Positions 18,485 to 29,243 are shown, numbered from the stretch's first letter. The stretch: 57,270 nt of DNA from Propionivibrio sp. (GCF_016790145.1 NZ_JAEUOI010000096.1:1-57270), one strand, 5' to 3'. The notes: generated by a model from the sequence alone, not told the origin. Numbers and translations are program-made.

Positions 18485-19069
18485 TTAAATACCGATCCGA
18501 CTCGGGTCGCTCGACAATTCAGCGAGCCAGACCAGGACTTCTTCAGCATTCTGGTCTGGCGGGAAAACGGGATAGAAGATCTTCTCGATCCGTCCTTCGT
18601 GAGCGATCAGGGTCAGGCGCTTGTATAGCTCCATTCCGGCCACCGTGAACGTGGGGAGCCGCATAGTGCTCCTGAGCCGCAAGGTGCTGTCGCTCAATAA
18701 CTGGAATGGCAAGTGCAGCCGGTCTCTGACTTCACGCTGATATTCTGTGGTCTGGGTACTCAAACCGATCACTCCGGCGTTCAGCGCCTTGAGTTCTGCG
18801 TAGTGGTCGCGAAAGCTGCAAGACTCTGGTGTACAGCCACGAGCGCCGGGGATTCCATCCCACCCGTCGGGCAATGGAACATCTGGGCGACCCGTCATCG
18901 GGTAAACGTAGATTACCCAGCGGCCGCTTAAACCGGTGAAATTTACGCTTGATCCATCCGTGCTTTGAAGCACGAGATCTGGCAGCAGCGAACCCTCGAG
19001 GTGAGAAGCGGCACCGTCGTCAACGGGTGTCGGGAGATCTTGTGGTAGCTGAGAGAGGTTTGCGTTCAT
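18485..19069 (-). CDS. BCP-like peroxiredoxin
   Basis: The 194-residue protein has a thioredoxin-fold peroxiredoxin core. WVIYVYPMTG is followed by the motif GCTPESCSFRDHY, in which the first cysteine is the likely peroxidatic residue and the second, five residues on, the likely resolving one, as in bacterioferritin comigratory proteins. An insertion of about ten residues (RPDVPLPDGWDG) lies between YP and GCT. I start it at the ATG at 19069; the longer frame adds an unlike N-terminus. It is divergent from kefF. Confidence 0.84.
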   Translation of the reverse strand: MNANLSQLPQDLPTPVDDGAASHLEGSLLPDLVLQSTDGSSVNFTGLSGRWVIYVYPMTGRPDVPLPDGWDGIPGARGCTPESCSFRDHYAELKALNAGVIGLSTQTTEYQREVRDRLHLPFQLLSDSTLRLRSTMRLPTFTVAGMELYKRLTLIAHEGRIEKIFYPVFPPDQNAEEVLVWLAELSSDPSRIGI

Positions 19070-19174
19070 GAGATTCCATTGGGGCGAGACGCCCAAGACA
19101 AAATTATGGCATGTCGGCCTATGAAAATATCGCTCCCGCAAGCGACTGCCGCGATTGTGAGATATTCTTCGCTG

Positions 19175-19750
19175 ATGATTCTGATTATCCACGCCCATCC
19201 GTATCCGCAACACTCACGCGCCGGACGCGCCTTGCTTGAGGCGGTGCGCGATCTGCCCGATCTCGATGTTCGTTCGCTCTACGATCTTTATCCCGATTTT
19301 GATATCGACGTCGCTGCGGAGCAAGCCGCATTGGTGCGCGCCGACCTCGTGGTCTGGCTGCACCCGATCTACTGGTACAGCGTGCCGGCGATGCTGAAAC
19401 ACTGGTTTGACGTGGTCCATCTGCGCGACTGGGCATACGGCGAAGGCGGCGACAAGCTACGCGGCAAACACTGCCTCTGGGTAACAACAAGCGGCGGGGA
19501 AACGTCTTCCTTTTCCGAGACCGGCGTCCATCAATTGCCATTTGCGGCATTCGAGGCACCGCTTCGGCAAACGGCATTATTCTGTGGCATGGTTTGGGAA
19601 ACGCCCATCGTGCTGCATGGCGCGCATGTAATCACGGAAGATGAAATCGGGGCGGCCGCATTGGCCTTTCGTGAACGGCTGGCGACGTGGCGCCCCAACC
19701 CGCCCTCGCAAGCAGCGAAGCCAATCCGGAGGCCAAGCGATGTTGACTGA
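19175..19750 (+). CDS. kefF: KefF-like NAD(P)H oxidoreductase
   Basis: The 191-residue protein belongs to the flavodoxin-fold quinone reductases that serve as ancillary subunits of KefC. Visible motifs are MILIIHAHPYPQHSRAG, LVVWLHPIYWYSVPAMLKHW and a VTTSGGE loop. In the Kef system this subunit activates potassium efflux when glutathione adducts form. The ATG at 19175 gives the usual N-terminus; the frame runs further upstream with no homology-like sequence. It overlaps kefC by 11 bases. Confidence 0.9.
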   Translation: MILIIHAHPYPQHSRAGRALLEAVRDLPDLDVRSLYDLYPDFDIDVAAEQAALVRADLVVWLHPIYWYSVPAMLKHWFDVVHLRDWAYGEGGDKLRGKHCLWVTTSGGETSSFSETGVHQLPFAAFEAPLRQTALFCGMVWETPIVLHGAHVITEDEIGAAALAFRERLATWRPNPPSQAAKPIRRPSDVD

Positions 19751-21551
19751 TGCACTGATCTATCTTGCCGCTGCGGTCATTTTTGTTCCCATCGCGCAGC
19801 GTTTCAAACTGGGCGCGGTGCTGGGCTACCTGATCGCCGGAGCCGCCATCGGGCCGTGGGGCTTGCGCTTTGTTTCCGATGTCGAGTCGATCATGCACTT
19901 CTCCGAATTCGGCGTCGTGCTGATGCTGTTCGTGATCGGGCTGGAGCTTGAACCCCGGCGCCTGATCGAAATGCGCAAAAGCGTTTTCGGCGGTGGCGCG
20001 CTGCAAGTGGGGCTGACCGGCATGGCGCTTGCTCTGGCCGCCGGAGCCGCAGGCCTCGGCTGGAAAGCCGCGCTGGTTGTGGGTCTGGCGCTGGCGCTCT
20101 CGTCGACCGCGATTGCCATAGCGACCATGAACGAGCGCAATTTTCTGCCGACCCCAACCGGCCAATCAAGCTTTGCGCTGCTGCTCTTCCAGGATATTGC
20201 GGCCATTCCCCTGCTCGCCGTCATTCCGCTTCTGGGTGCGGCAGCAGTCGCAAGCGGTGGGGCCGGTGCCGAGGAGCCGGGCTGGATGGCAGCGGCAAAA
20301 GCCATCGCCGCAGTTGTCGCCGTGATTATCATCGGCCTCTATCTGACGCGGCCGCTGTTGCGGCTGGTGGCCCGGACGAATCTGCGCGAAGTCTTTACCG
20401 CGTTTGCCCTGTTGCTGGTGATCGGCATCGCTCAGATCATGTCGCTGGTTGGCCTTTCGATGGGCCTGGGGGCGTTTCTCGCGGGCGTTTTGCTGGCCAG
20501 CTCCGAATATCGTCATGCGCTGGAAACGGATATCGAGCCCTTCAAAGGCTTGCTCTTGGGGCTTTTCTTTATTTCGGTCGGCATGGCCATCGATTTCGGT
20601 CTGCTGGTGAGTCAACCGGCGATGCTTGTTATGCTGTTGCTGGGTTTTCTTGCGCTCAAGCTGGCCACGTTGTGGCTTACTGCACGCCTGATCGACGTGA
20701 CTTCCCGCCAGCGCTGGTTGTTTGCCATTCTGCTTTCGCAAGGCGGTGAGTTCGCCTTTGTGGTGTTTGCTGCCGCGCGCTCGGTCGGCGTTTTATCCAG
20801 CGAGTGGGCGGCCCTGCTCAACATGACCATCGCGCTCTCGATGGCCACCACGCCACTGTTACTGCTGCTGCACGATTGGTGGATCGCGCACGTCGAATGC
20901 GCCAGTGGGGAACGGACTAAAGCCGATGAAATCGATGAAACAGAGGCGCGTGTGATCATCGCCGGTTTCGGACGTTTCGGGCAGATCATCGGCCGCCTGT
21001 TGTTTGCCAACGGCATCAATGCGGTGGTGCTCGATCACGACCCGGATCAGATCGAGATGCTGCGCAAGTTTGGCTACAAGGTTTTTTATGGCGATGCCGC
21101 GCGCATCGACCTTTTGCACGCTGCCGGTGCCGCCGAGGCTACGCTGATTGTCAATGCGATTGACGATATCGAGGACAATCTGCTGCTGACCGACATCGTG
21201 AAGGAAAATTTCCCGAAGCTGAAAATGATCGCCCGCGCGCGCAATGTGACGCACTTTATCGAGCTGCGGGCACGCGGAGTGGAGATCATCGAGCGGGAAT
21301 CCTTTGAAGCCGCTCTCAAGGCCGGACGGCATACACTTGAAATGTTGGGTTTTGAACGTTTCAGGGCGCGTGACATGGCCAATATTTTCCGGCGCCATAA
21401 CATCAACGCCATGGAATCGCTGATTCCGGTCTTCAAGGATGAAGCGAGTCGGGTCTCTGCGGTCAAGATTGGCCGCGACGAGCTTGATGCCCTGTTTGCC
21501 CGCGACCGCAAGCAATTCGAGTCCGAGCATTCGTCGAAGGGTTGGCATTGA
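19740..21551 (+). CDS. kefC: Glutathione-regulated K+ efflux antiporter (KefC/KefB type)
   Basis: The 603-residue protein combines a CPA2 antiporter membrane domain of about twelve helices (residues 1-380, with LGYLIAGAAIGPWG and EFGVVLMLFVIGLELEP) with a cytoplasmic RCK/TrkA-N domain. The latter is seen as VIIAGFGRFGQIIGRLL and VLDHDPDQIEMLR. In the Kef family, glutathione keeps the channel closed and glutathione conjugates open it, acidifying the cytoplasm against electrophiles. A GGAGG box lies seven bases before the ATG at 19740. kefF directly upstream and the gsh genes elsewhere in the window support this role. Confidence 0.93.
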   Translation: MLTDALIYLAAAVIFVPIAQRFKLGAVLGYLIAGAAIGPWGLRFVSDVESIMHFSEFGVVLMLFVIGLELEPRRLIEMRKSVFGGGALQVGLTGMALALAAGAAGLGWKAALVVGLALALSSTAIAIATMNERNFLPTPTGQSSFALLLFQDIAAIPLLAVIPLLGAAAVASGGAGAEEPGWMAAAKAIAAVVAVIIIGLYLTRPLLRLVARTNLREVFTAFALLLVIGIAQIMSLVGLSMGLGAFLAGVLLASSEYRHALETDIEPFKGLLLGLFFISVGMAIDFGLLVSQPAMLVMLLLGFLALKLATLWLTARLIDVTSRQRWLFAILLSQGGEFAFVVFAAARSVGVLSSEWAALLNMTIALSMATTPLLLLLHDWWIAHVECASGERTKADEIDETEARVIIAGFGRFGQIIGRLLFANGINAVVLDHDPDQIEMLRKFGYKVFYGDAARIDLLHAAGAAEATLIVNAIDDIEDNLLLTDIVKENFPKLKMIARARNVTHFIELRARGVEIIERESFEAALKAGRHTLEMLGFERFRARDMANIFRRHNINAMESLIPVFKDEASRVSAVKIGRDELDALFARDRKQFESEHSSKGWH

Positions 21552-21586
21552 GCTGCGGGCGACGTTTGGCGAGCTGGTTGCATCGC

Positions 21587-21621
21587 GTAGGTCGGGTTAG
21601 CGCCAGCGTAACCCGACCTAC
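21587..21621. repeat. Palindromic intergenic repeat, family B, copy 1
   Basis: Perfect 13-base arms GTAGGTCGGGTTA and TAACCCGACCTAC flank GCGCCAGCG, which can itself pair. It lies between the convergent kefC and acyltransferase genes and could end both transcripts, although no T-tract follows. Confidence 0.85.
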
Positions 21622-21638
21622 ACATTCAGCGCGTTCTG

Positions 21639-22193
21639 CTACTTGAAGCGGATGTCGCCCGCTTTTTCGGGATAGCAGCCGCTCTTGTCGGCGTAGTACG
21701 TGCGGAACAGGGCGAGGTCGGTTTCCTCGTCTCCGGTTAGGCTTATCCAGCGTTCGACACCGATACGCCTGTTGCCATAATCGATGAAGCCCAGCCCGAC
21801 CGGCACGCCGGTAGCCAGCGCCAGCCGGTAGAAGCCGGTTTTCCAGTGCTCGCTTCTTGAACGCGTTCCTTCCGGTGTGATGCACATGCAGAAGCTCTCG
21901 CTCTGCGCAAAAATGTCTATCAGTTGCCTGATCATTCCCGTGTTCTCGCGCCGGTTGATCGGCACGCCGCCGAGCCAGATGAAAAACCCCTTCAGCGGCC
22001 AGCGAAAGAGCGAGTCCTTGCCCGCCCAGTTGAGGATCATCCGGTGCCTGGCCTTGAACAGCACACCGAGCGGAAAGTCCCAGTTCGAGGTGTGCGGATA
22101 GACCAGTACTACCGATTTCGGCCCCGGCGGCGGAACGAACACGCTACGCCAGCCAATCAGCCGGAGGATGAGTGCAGCCAGTCGGCTGATCAA
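21639..22193 (-). CDS. PlsC-like 1-acyl-glycerol-phosphate acyltransferase family protein
   Basis: The 184-residue protein carries the acyltransferase motif HTSNWD (an H-x4-D type site; residues near 34) and the substrate motif TPEGTRS (about 106-112), with GGVPINRRE between them. These are diagnostic for the PlsC superfamily, which acylates lysophospholipids or glycerol derivatives at the inner membrane. It is shorter than PlsC proper (about 245) and resembles the small DUF-like acyltransferases. It begins 12 bases after the ybiT stop, so it is likely in the same operon. The acceptor is unknown. Confidence 0.84.
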   Translation of the reverse strand: MISRLAALILRLIGWRSVFVPPPGPKSVVLVYPHTSNWDFPLGVLFKARHRMILNWAGKDSLFRWPLKGFFIWLGGVPINRRENTGMIRQLIDIFAQSESFCMCITPEGTRSRSEHWKTGFYRLALATGVPVGLGFIDYGNRRIGVERWISLTGDEETDLALFRTYYADKSGCYPEKAGDIRFK

Positions 22194-22205
22194 GTTTGCG
22201 GCGCC

Positions 22206-23828
<1,623 letters not shown>

Positions 23829-23904
23829 TAAGAAACCTCGGGAAAGTCATTGATTTGAAAAGGCGGCTATTGTAACCGAGGCCGGACCTTTCTGAGCGCG
23901 GCAG

Positions 23905-23992
23905 GTAGGTCGGGTTAGCGGTTTTATCGCGTAACCCGACACGGTAGTCTGCCAGGGAAGATGCCGGGTTACGCTGCGCCAACCCGACCTAC
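23905..23992. repeat. Compound palindromic repeat, family B, copy 2
   Basis: Two units of the family B palindrome are nested. The outer arms GTAGGTCGGGTTAGCG (23905-23920) and CGCCAACCCGACCTAC (23977-23992) pair at 15 of 16 positions. The inner arms GCGTAACCCGAC (23929-23940) and GCCGGGTTACGC (23963-23974) pair at 11 of 12. The structure lies between the divergent ybiT and ahpC genes, upstream of the OxyR site. Confidence 0.85.
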
Positions 23993-24013
23993 GAGAAGTC
24001 AAGTGATTAAATT

Positions 24014-24050
24014 ATAGCAATAGGCTATCAAATAAATTGCAACAATCAAT
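24014..24050 (+). promoter_or_regulatory. OxyR operator upstream of ahpC
   Basis: The spacing ATAG-N7-CTAT-N7-ATTG-N7-CAAT fits the OxyR tetramer consensus (ATAG-N7-CTAT repeated): the first two half-sites are exact and the other two differ by one base each. It ends at the -35 element of the ahpC promoter, the position expected for an activator in contact with RNA polymerase. No oxyR gene is in the window. Confidence 0.85.
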
Positions 24051-24079
24051 TGGATAAATACAAGTCGCGCCTCTACCAT
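24050..24079 (+). promoter_or_regulatory. Candidate sigma-70 promoter of ahpCF
   Basis: TTGGAT at 24050-24055 and TACCAT at 24074-24079, separated by 18 bases. The weak -10 suits activator dependence. The start of transcription would be about 40 bases before the ahpC ATG. Confidence 0.55.
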
Positions 24080-24127
24080 TCATCTGTCGCATCACTTTAT
24101 CAACCCGTAACACAAGGAGAAATCACC

Positions 24128-24694
24128 ATGCAATCGTTGATCAATACTGAAATCATGCCTTTCAAGGCTACTGCTTACCACAATGGGAAGTTTGTCCCGG
24201 TGTCCGATGCCGACCTGCGCGGCAAGTGGTCGGTCGTCTTCTTCTACCCGGCCGATTTCACGTTTGTCTGCCCGACCGAACTGGGCGATGTCGCCGACGA
24301 GTACGCCGACTTCAAAAAAATGGGCGTCGAGGTATATTCGGTGTCGACCGACACGCACTTCACGCACAAGGCCTGGCACGACGCGTCGGACACGATCAAG
24401 AAGATTCAGTACCCGATGATCGGCGACCCGACCGGCACCATCACCCGCAACTTCGGCGTAATGATCGAAGAGGAAGGCCTGGCCTTGCGCGGAACCTTCG
24501 TCATCAATCCGGAAGGGGTGATCAAGGTCTGCGAAATTCACGACCTCGGCATCGGACGTGACGCCAAGGAACTGAAGCGCAAGATCCAGGCCGCCCAGTA
24601 CGTTGCCACGCATCCGGGCGAAGTGTGCCCGGCCAAGTGGACGCCGGGCGATGCCACGCTGGCCCCGTCGCTCGATCTGGTTGGCAAGATTTAA
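24128..24694 (+). CDS. ahpC: Alkyl hydroperoxide reductase subunit C (peroxiredoxin)
   Basis: The 188-residue typical 2-Cys peroxiredoxin reduces hydrogen peroxide, organic peroxides and peroxynitrite. The peroxidatic residue is Cys48 in [11 protein letters not shown] and the resolving residue is Cys167 in [10 protein letters not shown]; the segment GIGRDAKEL is also typical. AAGGAG precedes the ATG at 24128, and the longer frame upstream lies in the promoter region. AhpF follows 69 bases downstream. Induction by OxyR is expected from the upstream operator. Confidence 0.98.
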   Translation: MQSLINTEIMPFKATAYHNGKFVPVSDADLRGKWSVVFFYPADFTFVCPTELGDVADEYADFKKMGVEVYSVSTDTHFTHKAWHDASDTIKKIQYPMIGDPTGTITRNFGVMIEEEGLALRGTFVINPEGVIKVCEIHDLGIGRDAKELKRKIQAAQYVATHPGEVCPAKWTPGDATLAPSLDLVGKI

Positions 24695-24763
24695 GACCGG
24701 CAGCAAACCACGGAGGGCACGCCCTTCGTGGTTGATCCAGCAATTGCCATTGGGAGAACAAAA

Positions 24764-26323
24764 ATGCTCGACGCCACCATCAAGACCCAGCTCAAGGCCT
24801 ATCTCGAACGCCTTCAACAACCGATCGAACTCATCGCCTCGCTCGACGACAGCAGCCAGGCGCAGGAGATGCGCGCTCTGCTCGACGACATCGCACTGCT
24901 TTCCGACAAGGTCAGCGTACGCAACGATGGCGTCGATAAAAGGAAACCTTCGTTTGCCGTGACTCGCCCCGGCACAGCGGCGCGCATCGGCTTTGCCGGA
25001 ATTCCGATGGGGCATGAATTCACCTCGCTGGTACTGGCGCTGCTACAGACCGGTGGCCACCCGCCAAAGATCGAGGCCGAACTGATCGAGCAGATTCGCG
25101 CCATTCCGGGCAGCTTCCATTTCGAAACCTTCATTTCACTATCCTGCCACAACTGCCCCGACGTGGTGCAGGCGCTCAATCTGATGTCCGTGCTCAACCC
25201 CGGCATCAGCCACACGATGATCGACGGCGCGCTCTATCAGGACGAAGTGAACGAGCGCAAGATCATGGCCGTGCCGACCATCTATCTGAACGGCGAGCCG
25301 TTCGGGCAGGGACGCATGACGCTCGAAGAGCTCATCGCCAAAATCGACACCGGCGCCATTGCGCGTGAAGCCGAGAAAATTGCGGCCAAGGACACTTTCG
25401 ACGTACTTATCGTCGGCGGCGGCCCCGCCGGTGCGGCAGCGGCAATCTACGCGGCACGCAAGGGCGTGCGTACCGGCGTGGTCGCCGAACGCTTCGGCGG
25501 ACAGGTACTCGACACGATGGCGATCGAGAATTTCATTTCGGTCACCGAAACCGACGGCCCCAAGCTTGCCGCCGGGCTGGAGCAACACGTTCGCGCATAC
25601 GAGGTCGACATCATGAACCTGCAACGCGCCGAGGCACTGGTGCAGGGCGAGGATGGCCTCAAGGAAGTCCGGCTGGCCAGCGGTGCGGTGCTGAAAAGCA
25701 GGTCGGTGATCATTTCCACCGGCGCACGCTGGCGTGAAATGAACGTGCCCGGCGAGAAGGAATACCGCGGTCGCGGTGTGGCCTACTGCCCGCACTGCGA
25801 TGGCCCGCTGTTCAAGGGCAAGCGCGTTGCGGTGATCGGCGGCGGCAACTCGGGCGTCGAAGCGGCTATCGACCTCGCCGGGGTCGTCGCACACGTTACC
25901 CTGATCGAATTCGACAAGGTTCTGCGCGCCGACGCGGTGTTACAGAAAAAACTCTTCAGCCTGTCCAACGTGACGGTCATCACCAACGCGCTGACTACCG
26001 AAGCGACGGGTAATGGCGAAAAGGTGAATGGCCTCATCTACAAGGACCGGGCCAGCAACGCGTTGCACACCCTCCCGCTCGAAGGCATCTTCGTGCAGAT
26101 CGGCTTGCTGCCCAATACCGACTGGCTGAATGGAACGATTGCCCTCTCGCCGCGCGGCGAGATCGAAGTCGATGCGCGCGGCCAGACCTCGCTGCCCGGC
26201 GTTTTTGCCGCCGGAGACTGCACAACGGTACCGTTTAAGCAGATCATCATCGCCCTGGGCGAAGGAGCCAAGGCCTCACTCGGCGCCTTCGATCATTTGA
26301 TCCGCAGTTCGGCGCCGGCATGA
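24764..26323 (+). CDS. ahpF: Alkyl hydroperoxide reductase subunit F
   Basis: The 519-residue flavoprotein carries electrons from NADH to AhpC. The N-terminal domain has the redox pair Cys128/Cys131 (LSCHNC), and the thioredoxin-reductase part has FAD motif [11 protein letters not shown], the pair Cys342/Cys345 (YCPHCD) and NADH motif [12 protein letters not shown]. These positions line up within a few residues of E. coli AhpF. A GGGAGA box precedes the ATG at 24764. The gene is cotranscribed with ahpC. Confidence 0.98.
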   Translation: MLDATIKTQLKAYLERLQQPIELIASLDDSSQAQEMRALLDDIALLSDKVSVRNDGVDKRKPSFAVTRPGTAARIGFAGIPMGHEFTSLVLALLQTGGHPPKIEAELIEQIRAIPGSFHFETFISLSCHNCPDVVQALNLMSVLNPGISHTMIDGALYQDEVNERKIMAVPTIYLNGEPFGQGRMTLEELIAKIDTGAIAREAEKIAAKDTFDVLIVGGGPAGAAAAIYAARKGVRTGVVAERFGGQVLDTMAIENFISVTETDGPKLAAGLEQHVRAYEVDIMNLQRAEALVQGEDGLKEVRLASGAVLKSRSVIISTGARWREMNVPGEKEYRGRGVAYCPHCDGPLFKGKRVAVIGGGNSGVEAAIDLAGVVAHVTLIEFDKVLRADAVLQKKLFSLSNVTVITNALTTEATGNGEKVNGLIYKDRASNALHTLPLEGIFVQIGLLPNTDWLNGTIALSPRGEIEVDARGQTSLPGVFAAGDCTTVPFKQIIIALGEGAKASLGAFDHLIRSSAPA

Positions 26324-26354
26324 CGAAACGGGGTATCTTGTGGCGTTGTCCGTA

Positions 26355-26684
26355 TCAACCAAAAATCGTGACTCTCAAACGTTCAAGGTAGCCGAGACTC
26401 TCCCACCAGATCACTCCATTATCGCGTAATCGCTTGCCGGATTCGGTCAGGGTGAGCTTCCTGGCACCGAACTCGGTGGCGCCGCTATCGACAAGAAAGT
26501 CACCGTTCATGAGGTACGTGGCGATCCCTGGCTGCACCTGCATGCCATCAAGCAGCCAGCGGGTGCCATAGCCATCGTCGCTGCCCCTCAGCATCAGCAT
26601 CGGCCGATAGGTCCCCATGTGGCGCAGCACGTCAAGCGTCTGCGCGCGGCAGGGAATCAAGCTCGTTGATGAGTAGGTGTCCAT
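26355..26684 (-). CDS. Conserved-looking hypothetical protein (109 aa)
   Basis: I do not recognise this protein. It starts after a weak GGA box, has no signal or membrane segment, and its C-terminal half (FGARKLTLTESGKRLRDNG, then IWWESLGYLERL) has the alternating polar pattern of a small winged-helix-like or alpha/beta fold. Its coding look, with third-position GC like its neighbours, suggests a real gene, but it may be a short truncated unit. It is convergent with ahpF, 31 bases away. Confidence 0.6.
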   Translation of the reverse strand: MDTYSSTSLIPCRAQTLDVLRHMGTYRPMLMLRGSDDGYGTRWLLDGMQVQPGIATYLMNGDFLVDSGATEFGARKLTLTESGKRLRDNGVIWWESLGYLERLRVTIFG

Positions 26685-26997
26685 GGTTCGTCCAATTATG
26701 AACCTTACTGGAGGGTCGCAGTTCAGGGCTTATTTGCTTTTTTAGCCGACATACAATAATGAGCGGACAGGTCGGCAAATTCAATACGCGGGAGGCGGAA
26801 ATTTATCTCGAAAACAGTAGCTCATGCGCTCTTGTTGTATGCTTTTGCACTTGAGTACGTGGAACAAATCCTGTAATGCCTTGACAAGTCGGGCGCTGAA
26901 ATTACCAAATTTGAATTGATCGATGCTGGTGATTGGTATTGTTCCAGGCTTACGGTCTCGAATTCCATTCACGTATAAATCAAAAGGGAGCTACAGC
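26685..26997. other. 313-base divergent intergenic region
   Basis: This gap lies between the hypothetical gene and the SPFH gene. It is less GC-rich than its surroundings and has one candidate promoter (26881-26908). The open frames in it are short and unconvincing. Confidence 0.45.
26881..26908 (+). promoter_or_regulatory. Candidate sigma-70 promoter of the SPFH gene
   Basis: TTGACA at 26881-26886, matching the consensus, is followed after 16 bases by TACCAA at 26903-26908. The -10 is weak, and the start codon is about 80 bases downstream. Confidence 0.35.
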
Positions 26998-27870
26998 ATG
27001 AGTGACCAGGCAATCATGGAAAAGGAAGCGCACTACATCTCCGGCTGGCTGGCTTTGTTTTTGTGGCTGCTGGCCCTGGCCGGCGTCATCTGGCTTTTTA
27101 TCGGCAGCGTGCTGCGCCACGGCGAACCGCCGGTGCTGGCGGTTCTCGGTATCCTGCTGCTCGGCTTTCTGGCCAAGGGATTTGTCATCCTGCAGCCGAA
27201 TATTGCCGGCGTGCTGATTTTCTTCGGTCGCTATTCCGGCACCATCCGCGAGGGCGGCTTCTTCTGGTACAACCCCTTCAGCAAGCGGCAGAATATCTCG
27301 CTGCGCGTGGTCAATCTCAACACCCCGACGCTCAAGGTCAACGACATGGCCGGCAACCCGATCGAGGTTGCCGCCGTCATCGCCTGGCGCGTGAACGACA
27401 CCGCCAAGGCCAGCTTCGAGGTGGATAACTACGCCAGTTTCCTGGCCATTCAGGGCGAGTCGGCGATTCGCGCGGTGACCAGCACGCGCTTCTACGATGG
27501 CGACCAGCACGGGCGCAATTCATTGCGCGGCGATCTGGTGGCCGTGGCCCAGATGCTCTCAGAAACGATCCAGTCGCACGTCGAGCTGGCCGGGCTGGAG
27601 ATCATCGAAGCCAAGATCACCCACCTCGCCTACGCGCCGGAAATCGCCTCGGCAATGCTGCGCCGGCAGCAGGCGGCGGCGGTTATCGCGGCGCGTCAGC
27701 TCATTGTCGAAGGTGCCGTCGGCATGGTGAAAATGGCACTGGACAAGTTGCAGGTGGAGGGGGTGGTGACGCTATCCGATGCCGATCGGGTGCATCTGAC
27801 CAGCAATCTGCTGACCGTTCTGGTGTCGGAGTCGGAAACGCAACCGGTACTGTCGGTATCGCGTTCCTGA
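26998..27870 (+). CDS. SPFH/Band 7 domain membrane protein
   Basis: The 290-residue protein has two N-terminal membrane helices (about 14-35 and 43-66) and an SPFH domain from about 75 to 240. The motif VGVLIFFGRYSGTIREGG is seen here as GVLIFFGRYSGTIREGGFFW, followed by FDAAV-like strands IEVAAVIAWRV. Such proteins form oligomeric membrane microdomains or control proteases; this branch lacks the flotillin repeats. AAGGGAG precedes the ATG at 26998. No NfeD-like gene is adjacent, so the partner is unknown. Confidence 0.88.
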   Translation: MSDQAIMEKEAHYISGWLALFLWLLALAGVIWLFIGSVLRHGEPPVLAVLGILLLGFLAKGFVILQPNIAGVLIFFGRYSGTIREGGFFWYNPFSKRQNISLRVVNLNTPTLKVNDMAGNPIEVAAVIAWRVNDTAKASFEVDNYASFLAIQGESAIRAVTSTRFYDGDQHGRNSLRGDLVAVAQMLSETIQSHVELAGLEIIEAKITHLAYAPEIASAMLRRQQAAAVIAARQLIVEGAVGMVKMALDKLQVEGVVTLSDADRVHLTSNLLTVLVSESETQPVLSVSRS

Positions 27871-27936
27871 GGCAGGGTCCGCCAGCTCTGCGCCAATTTA
27901 GATTTCCCCGCCCCCTTTTTTCAGAGAGAGAGCTTG

Positions 27937-27970
27937 CTCCTCCCCTGAAAAGGTGAGGCCGGGAGGGGTT
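27937..27970. repeat. Short palindromic repeat, CTCC/GGAG type
   Basis: CTCCTCCCCTGAAAAGGTGAGG is followed by CCGGGAGGGG; the runs of C and G pair in two alternative stems. It sits downstream of the SPFH gene and resembles the CCCTCACCCC-type unit at 40945. Confidence 0.45.
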
Positions 27971-28134
27971 GCTGCGTTGTATTCATCAGTGACTGCAGTC
28001 GCCCACAGCGTCAGATACTGCACATCCGGGCGAGCAAACCCTTGTTGCGAGCGCTAACCTGTATCATGTGACACCCTGCCGCTTTGGCGGCAACTCCGGC
28101 GTAGTCAAATCCTGCTCGCCACTGAGGAATCAAA

Positions 28135-29151
28135 GTGTCCGCAAATTTGACTGATCTCCTGGCGGCTGCCCTTGCCACGCGTCGTTCCCTGCTTGATCAA
28201 CTGCACGCTGAACAGACCAGCGCTTACCGCCTGTTTCATGGCAGCGTCGATGGTGAAGCCGGCTTGAGCGTCGATCGCTACGGCGATGTCTTGCTGGTGC
28301 AGAGCTTTCATCGCCCGCTGGTGCCGGATCAACTGGCGGCGATCGAAGCTTTTTACGCCGACGCGTTTTCCGGCTTGCCGGTGTTCTACAACGAGCGCAG
28401 CCAGGCCAACTCGCGGATTGCCAATGCCTTGCTGCCAGAACAGATTGCCGCCGCGCACGCGCCGCGCCAGTTCCAGGAAATGGGCGTCAATTACCGCTTT
28501 AAGGTGCGCCATGCCGGGCAGGACCCGTGGCTTTTCCTCGATCTGCGTGCCGGGCGCCGGCGGGTGATGCAGGAAATCGCCGGCAAATCGCTGCTCAATC
28601 TTTTCGCCTACACCTGCGGCGTCGGCATTGCCGCCGCCAAAGCCGGCGCGCGGCATGTGGTGAATGTGGATTTTTCCGAAGCCAGCCTTTCCATCGGCAA
28701 GGAGAATGCGCGTCTCAATGCGTTGCCGATCCGCCTGCGCTTCGTTAAAAGCGACGTCTTCGCTGCCCTGCGCCAGCTTTCCGGGCAGGGGCAGGCGGAG
28801 CGGGTGCGCGGCAAACGCATGCCGCCCTTCCCAAAGCTCGAACCGCACTCGTTCGATGTCGTTTTTCTCGATCCGCCGCGCTATGCCAAAAGCCCGTTTG
28901 GCGTTGTCGATCTGGTCAATGACTACGCCGCACTGTTCAAGCCGGCGCTGTTGTGCACAGCCGAAGGCGGCACGCTGATCTGTTGCAACAACGTCGCCGA
29001 AGTCTCGCGCGCAGACTGGCTGGATCTGCTCGAACGCAGTGCGCGCAAGGCCGGGCGGGGTATTCGCGAAGTCGAGTGGATGGCTCCCGAGGCTGATTTC
29101 CCCAGCCTCGACGGGCAAGCGCCGCTGAAAATGGCCTTGTTGCGGGTTTGA
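28135..29151 (+). CDS. RlmI-like 23S rRNA cytosine methyltransferase family protein
   Basis: The 338-residue SAM-dependent methyltransferase resembles RlmI/RlmK. It shares the pre-domain segment DGEAGLSVDRYGD, the SAM motif NLFAYTCGVGIAAAKAGA and the catalytic-region motif DPPRYAKS. It lacks the N-terminal PUA domain of about 70 residues found in RlmI, and the SCSG-type active-site cysteine segment appears as LICCNN. It starts at a GTG with GAGG eight bases upstream. The substrate may be rRNA but is not proven. Confidence 0.82.
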   Translation: MSANLTDLLAAALATRRSLLDQLHAEQTSAYRLFHGSVDGEAGLSVDRYGDVLLVQSFHRPLVPDQLAAIEAFYADAFSGLPVFYNERSQANSRIANALLPEQIAAAHAPRQFQEMGVNYRFKVRHAGQDPWLFLDLRAGRRRVMQEIAGKSLLNLFAYTCGVGIAAAKAGARHVVNVDFSEASLSIGKENARLNALPIRLRFVKSDVFAALRQLSGQGQAERVRGKRMPPFPKLEPHSFDVVFLDPPRYAKSPFGVVDLVNDYAALFKPALLCTAEGGTLICCNNVAEVSRADWLDLLERSARKAGRGIREVEWMAPEADFPSLDGQAPLKMALLRV

Positions 29152-29227
29152 TCGTTTGCGCCTTACTTGTTTTTCGGTAGCCAGTGTCGACTTATGCTGC
29201 GAAGTAAATCCTCCTGGGGGACGCTTC

Positions 29228-29243
29228 ACTAACCCGACCTGCA
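29228..29243. repeat. Half unit of palindromic repeat, family B
   Basis: ACTAACCCGACCTGCAA matches one arm of the palindrome at 21609-21621 but has no partner arm nearby. It is probably a decayed copy. Confidence 0.4.

Noticed and set aside
26781-26972. 63-residue minus-strand frame between the hypothetical and SPFH genes
   Set aside because: It would overlap the candidate SPFH promoter and has no ribosome binding site or recognisable features.
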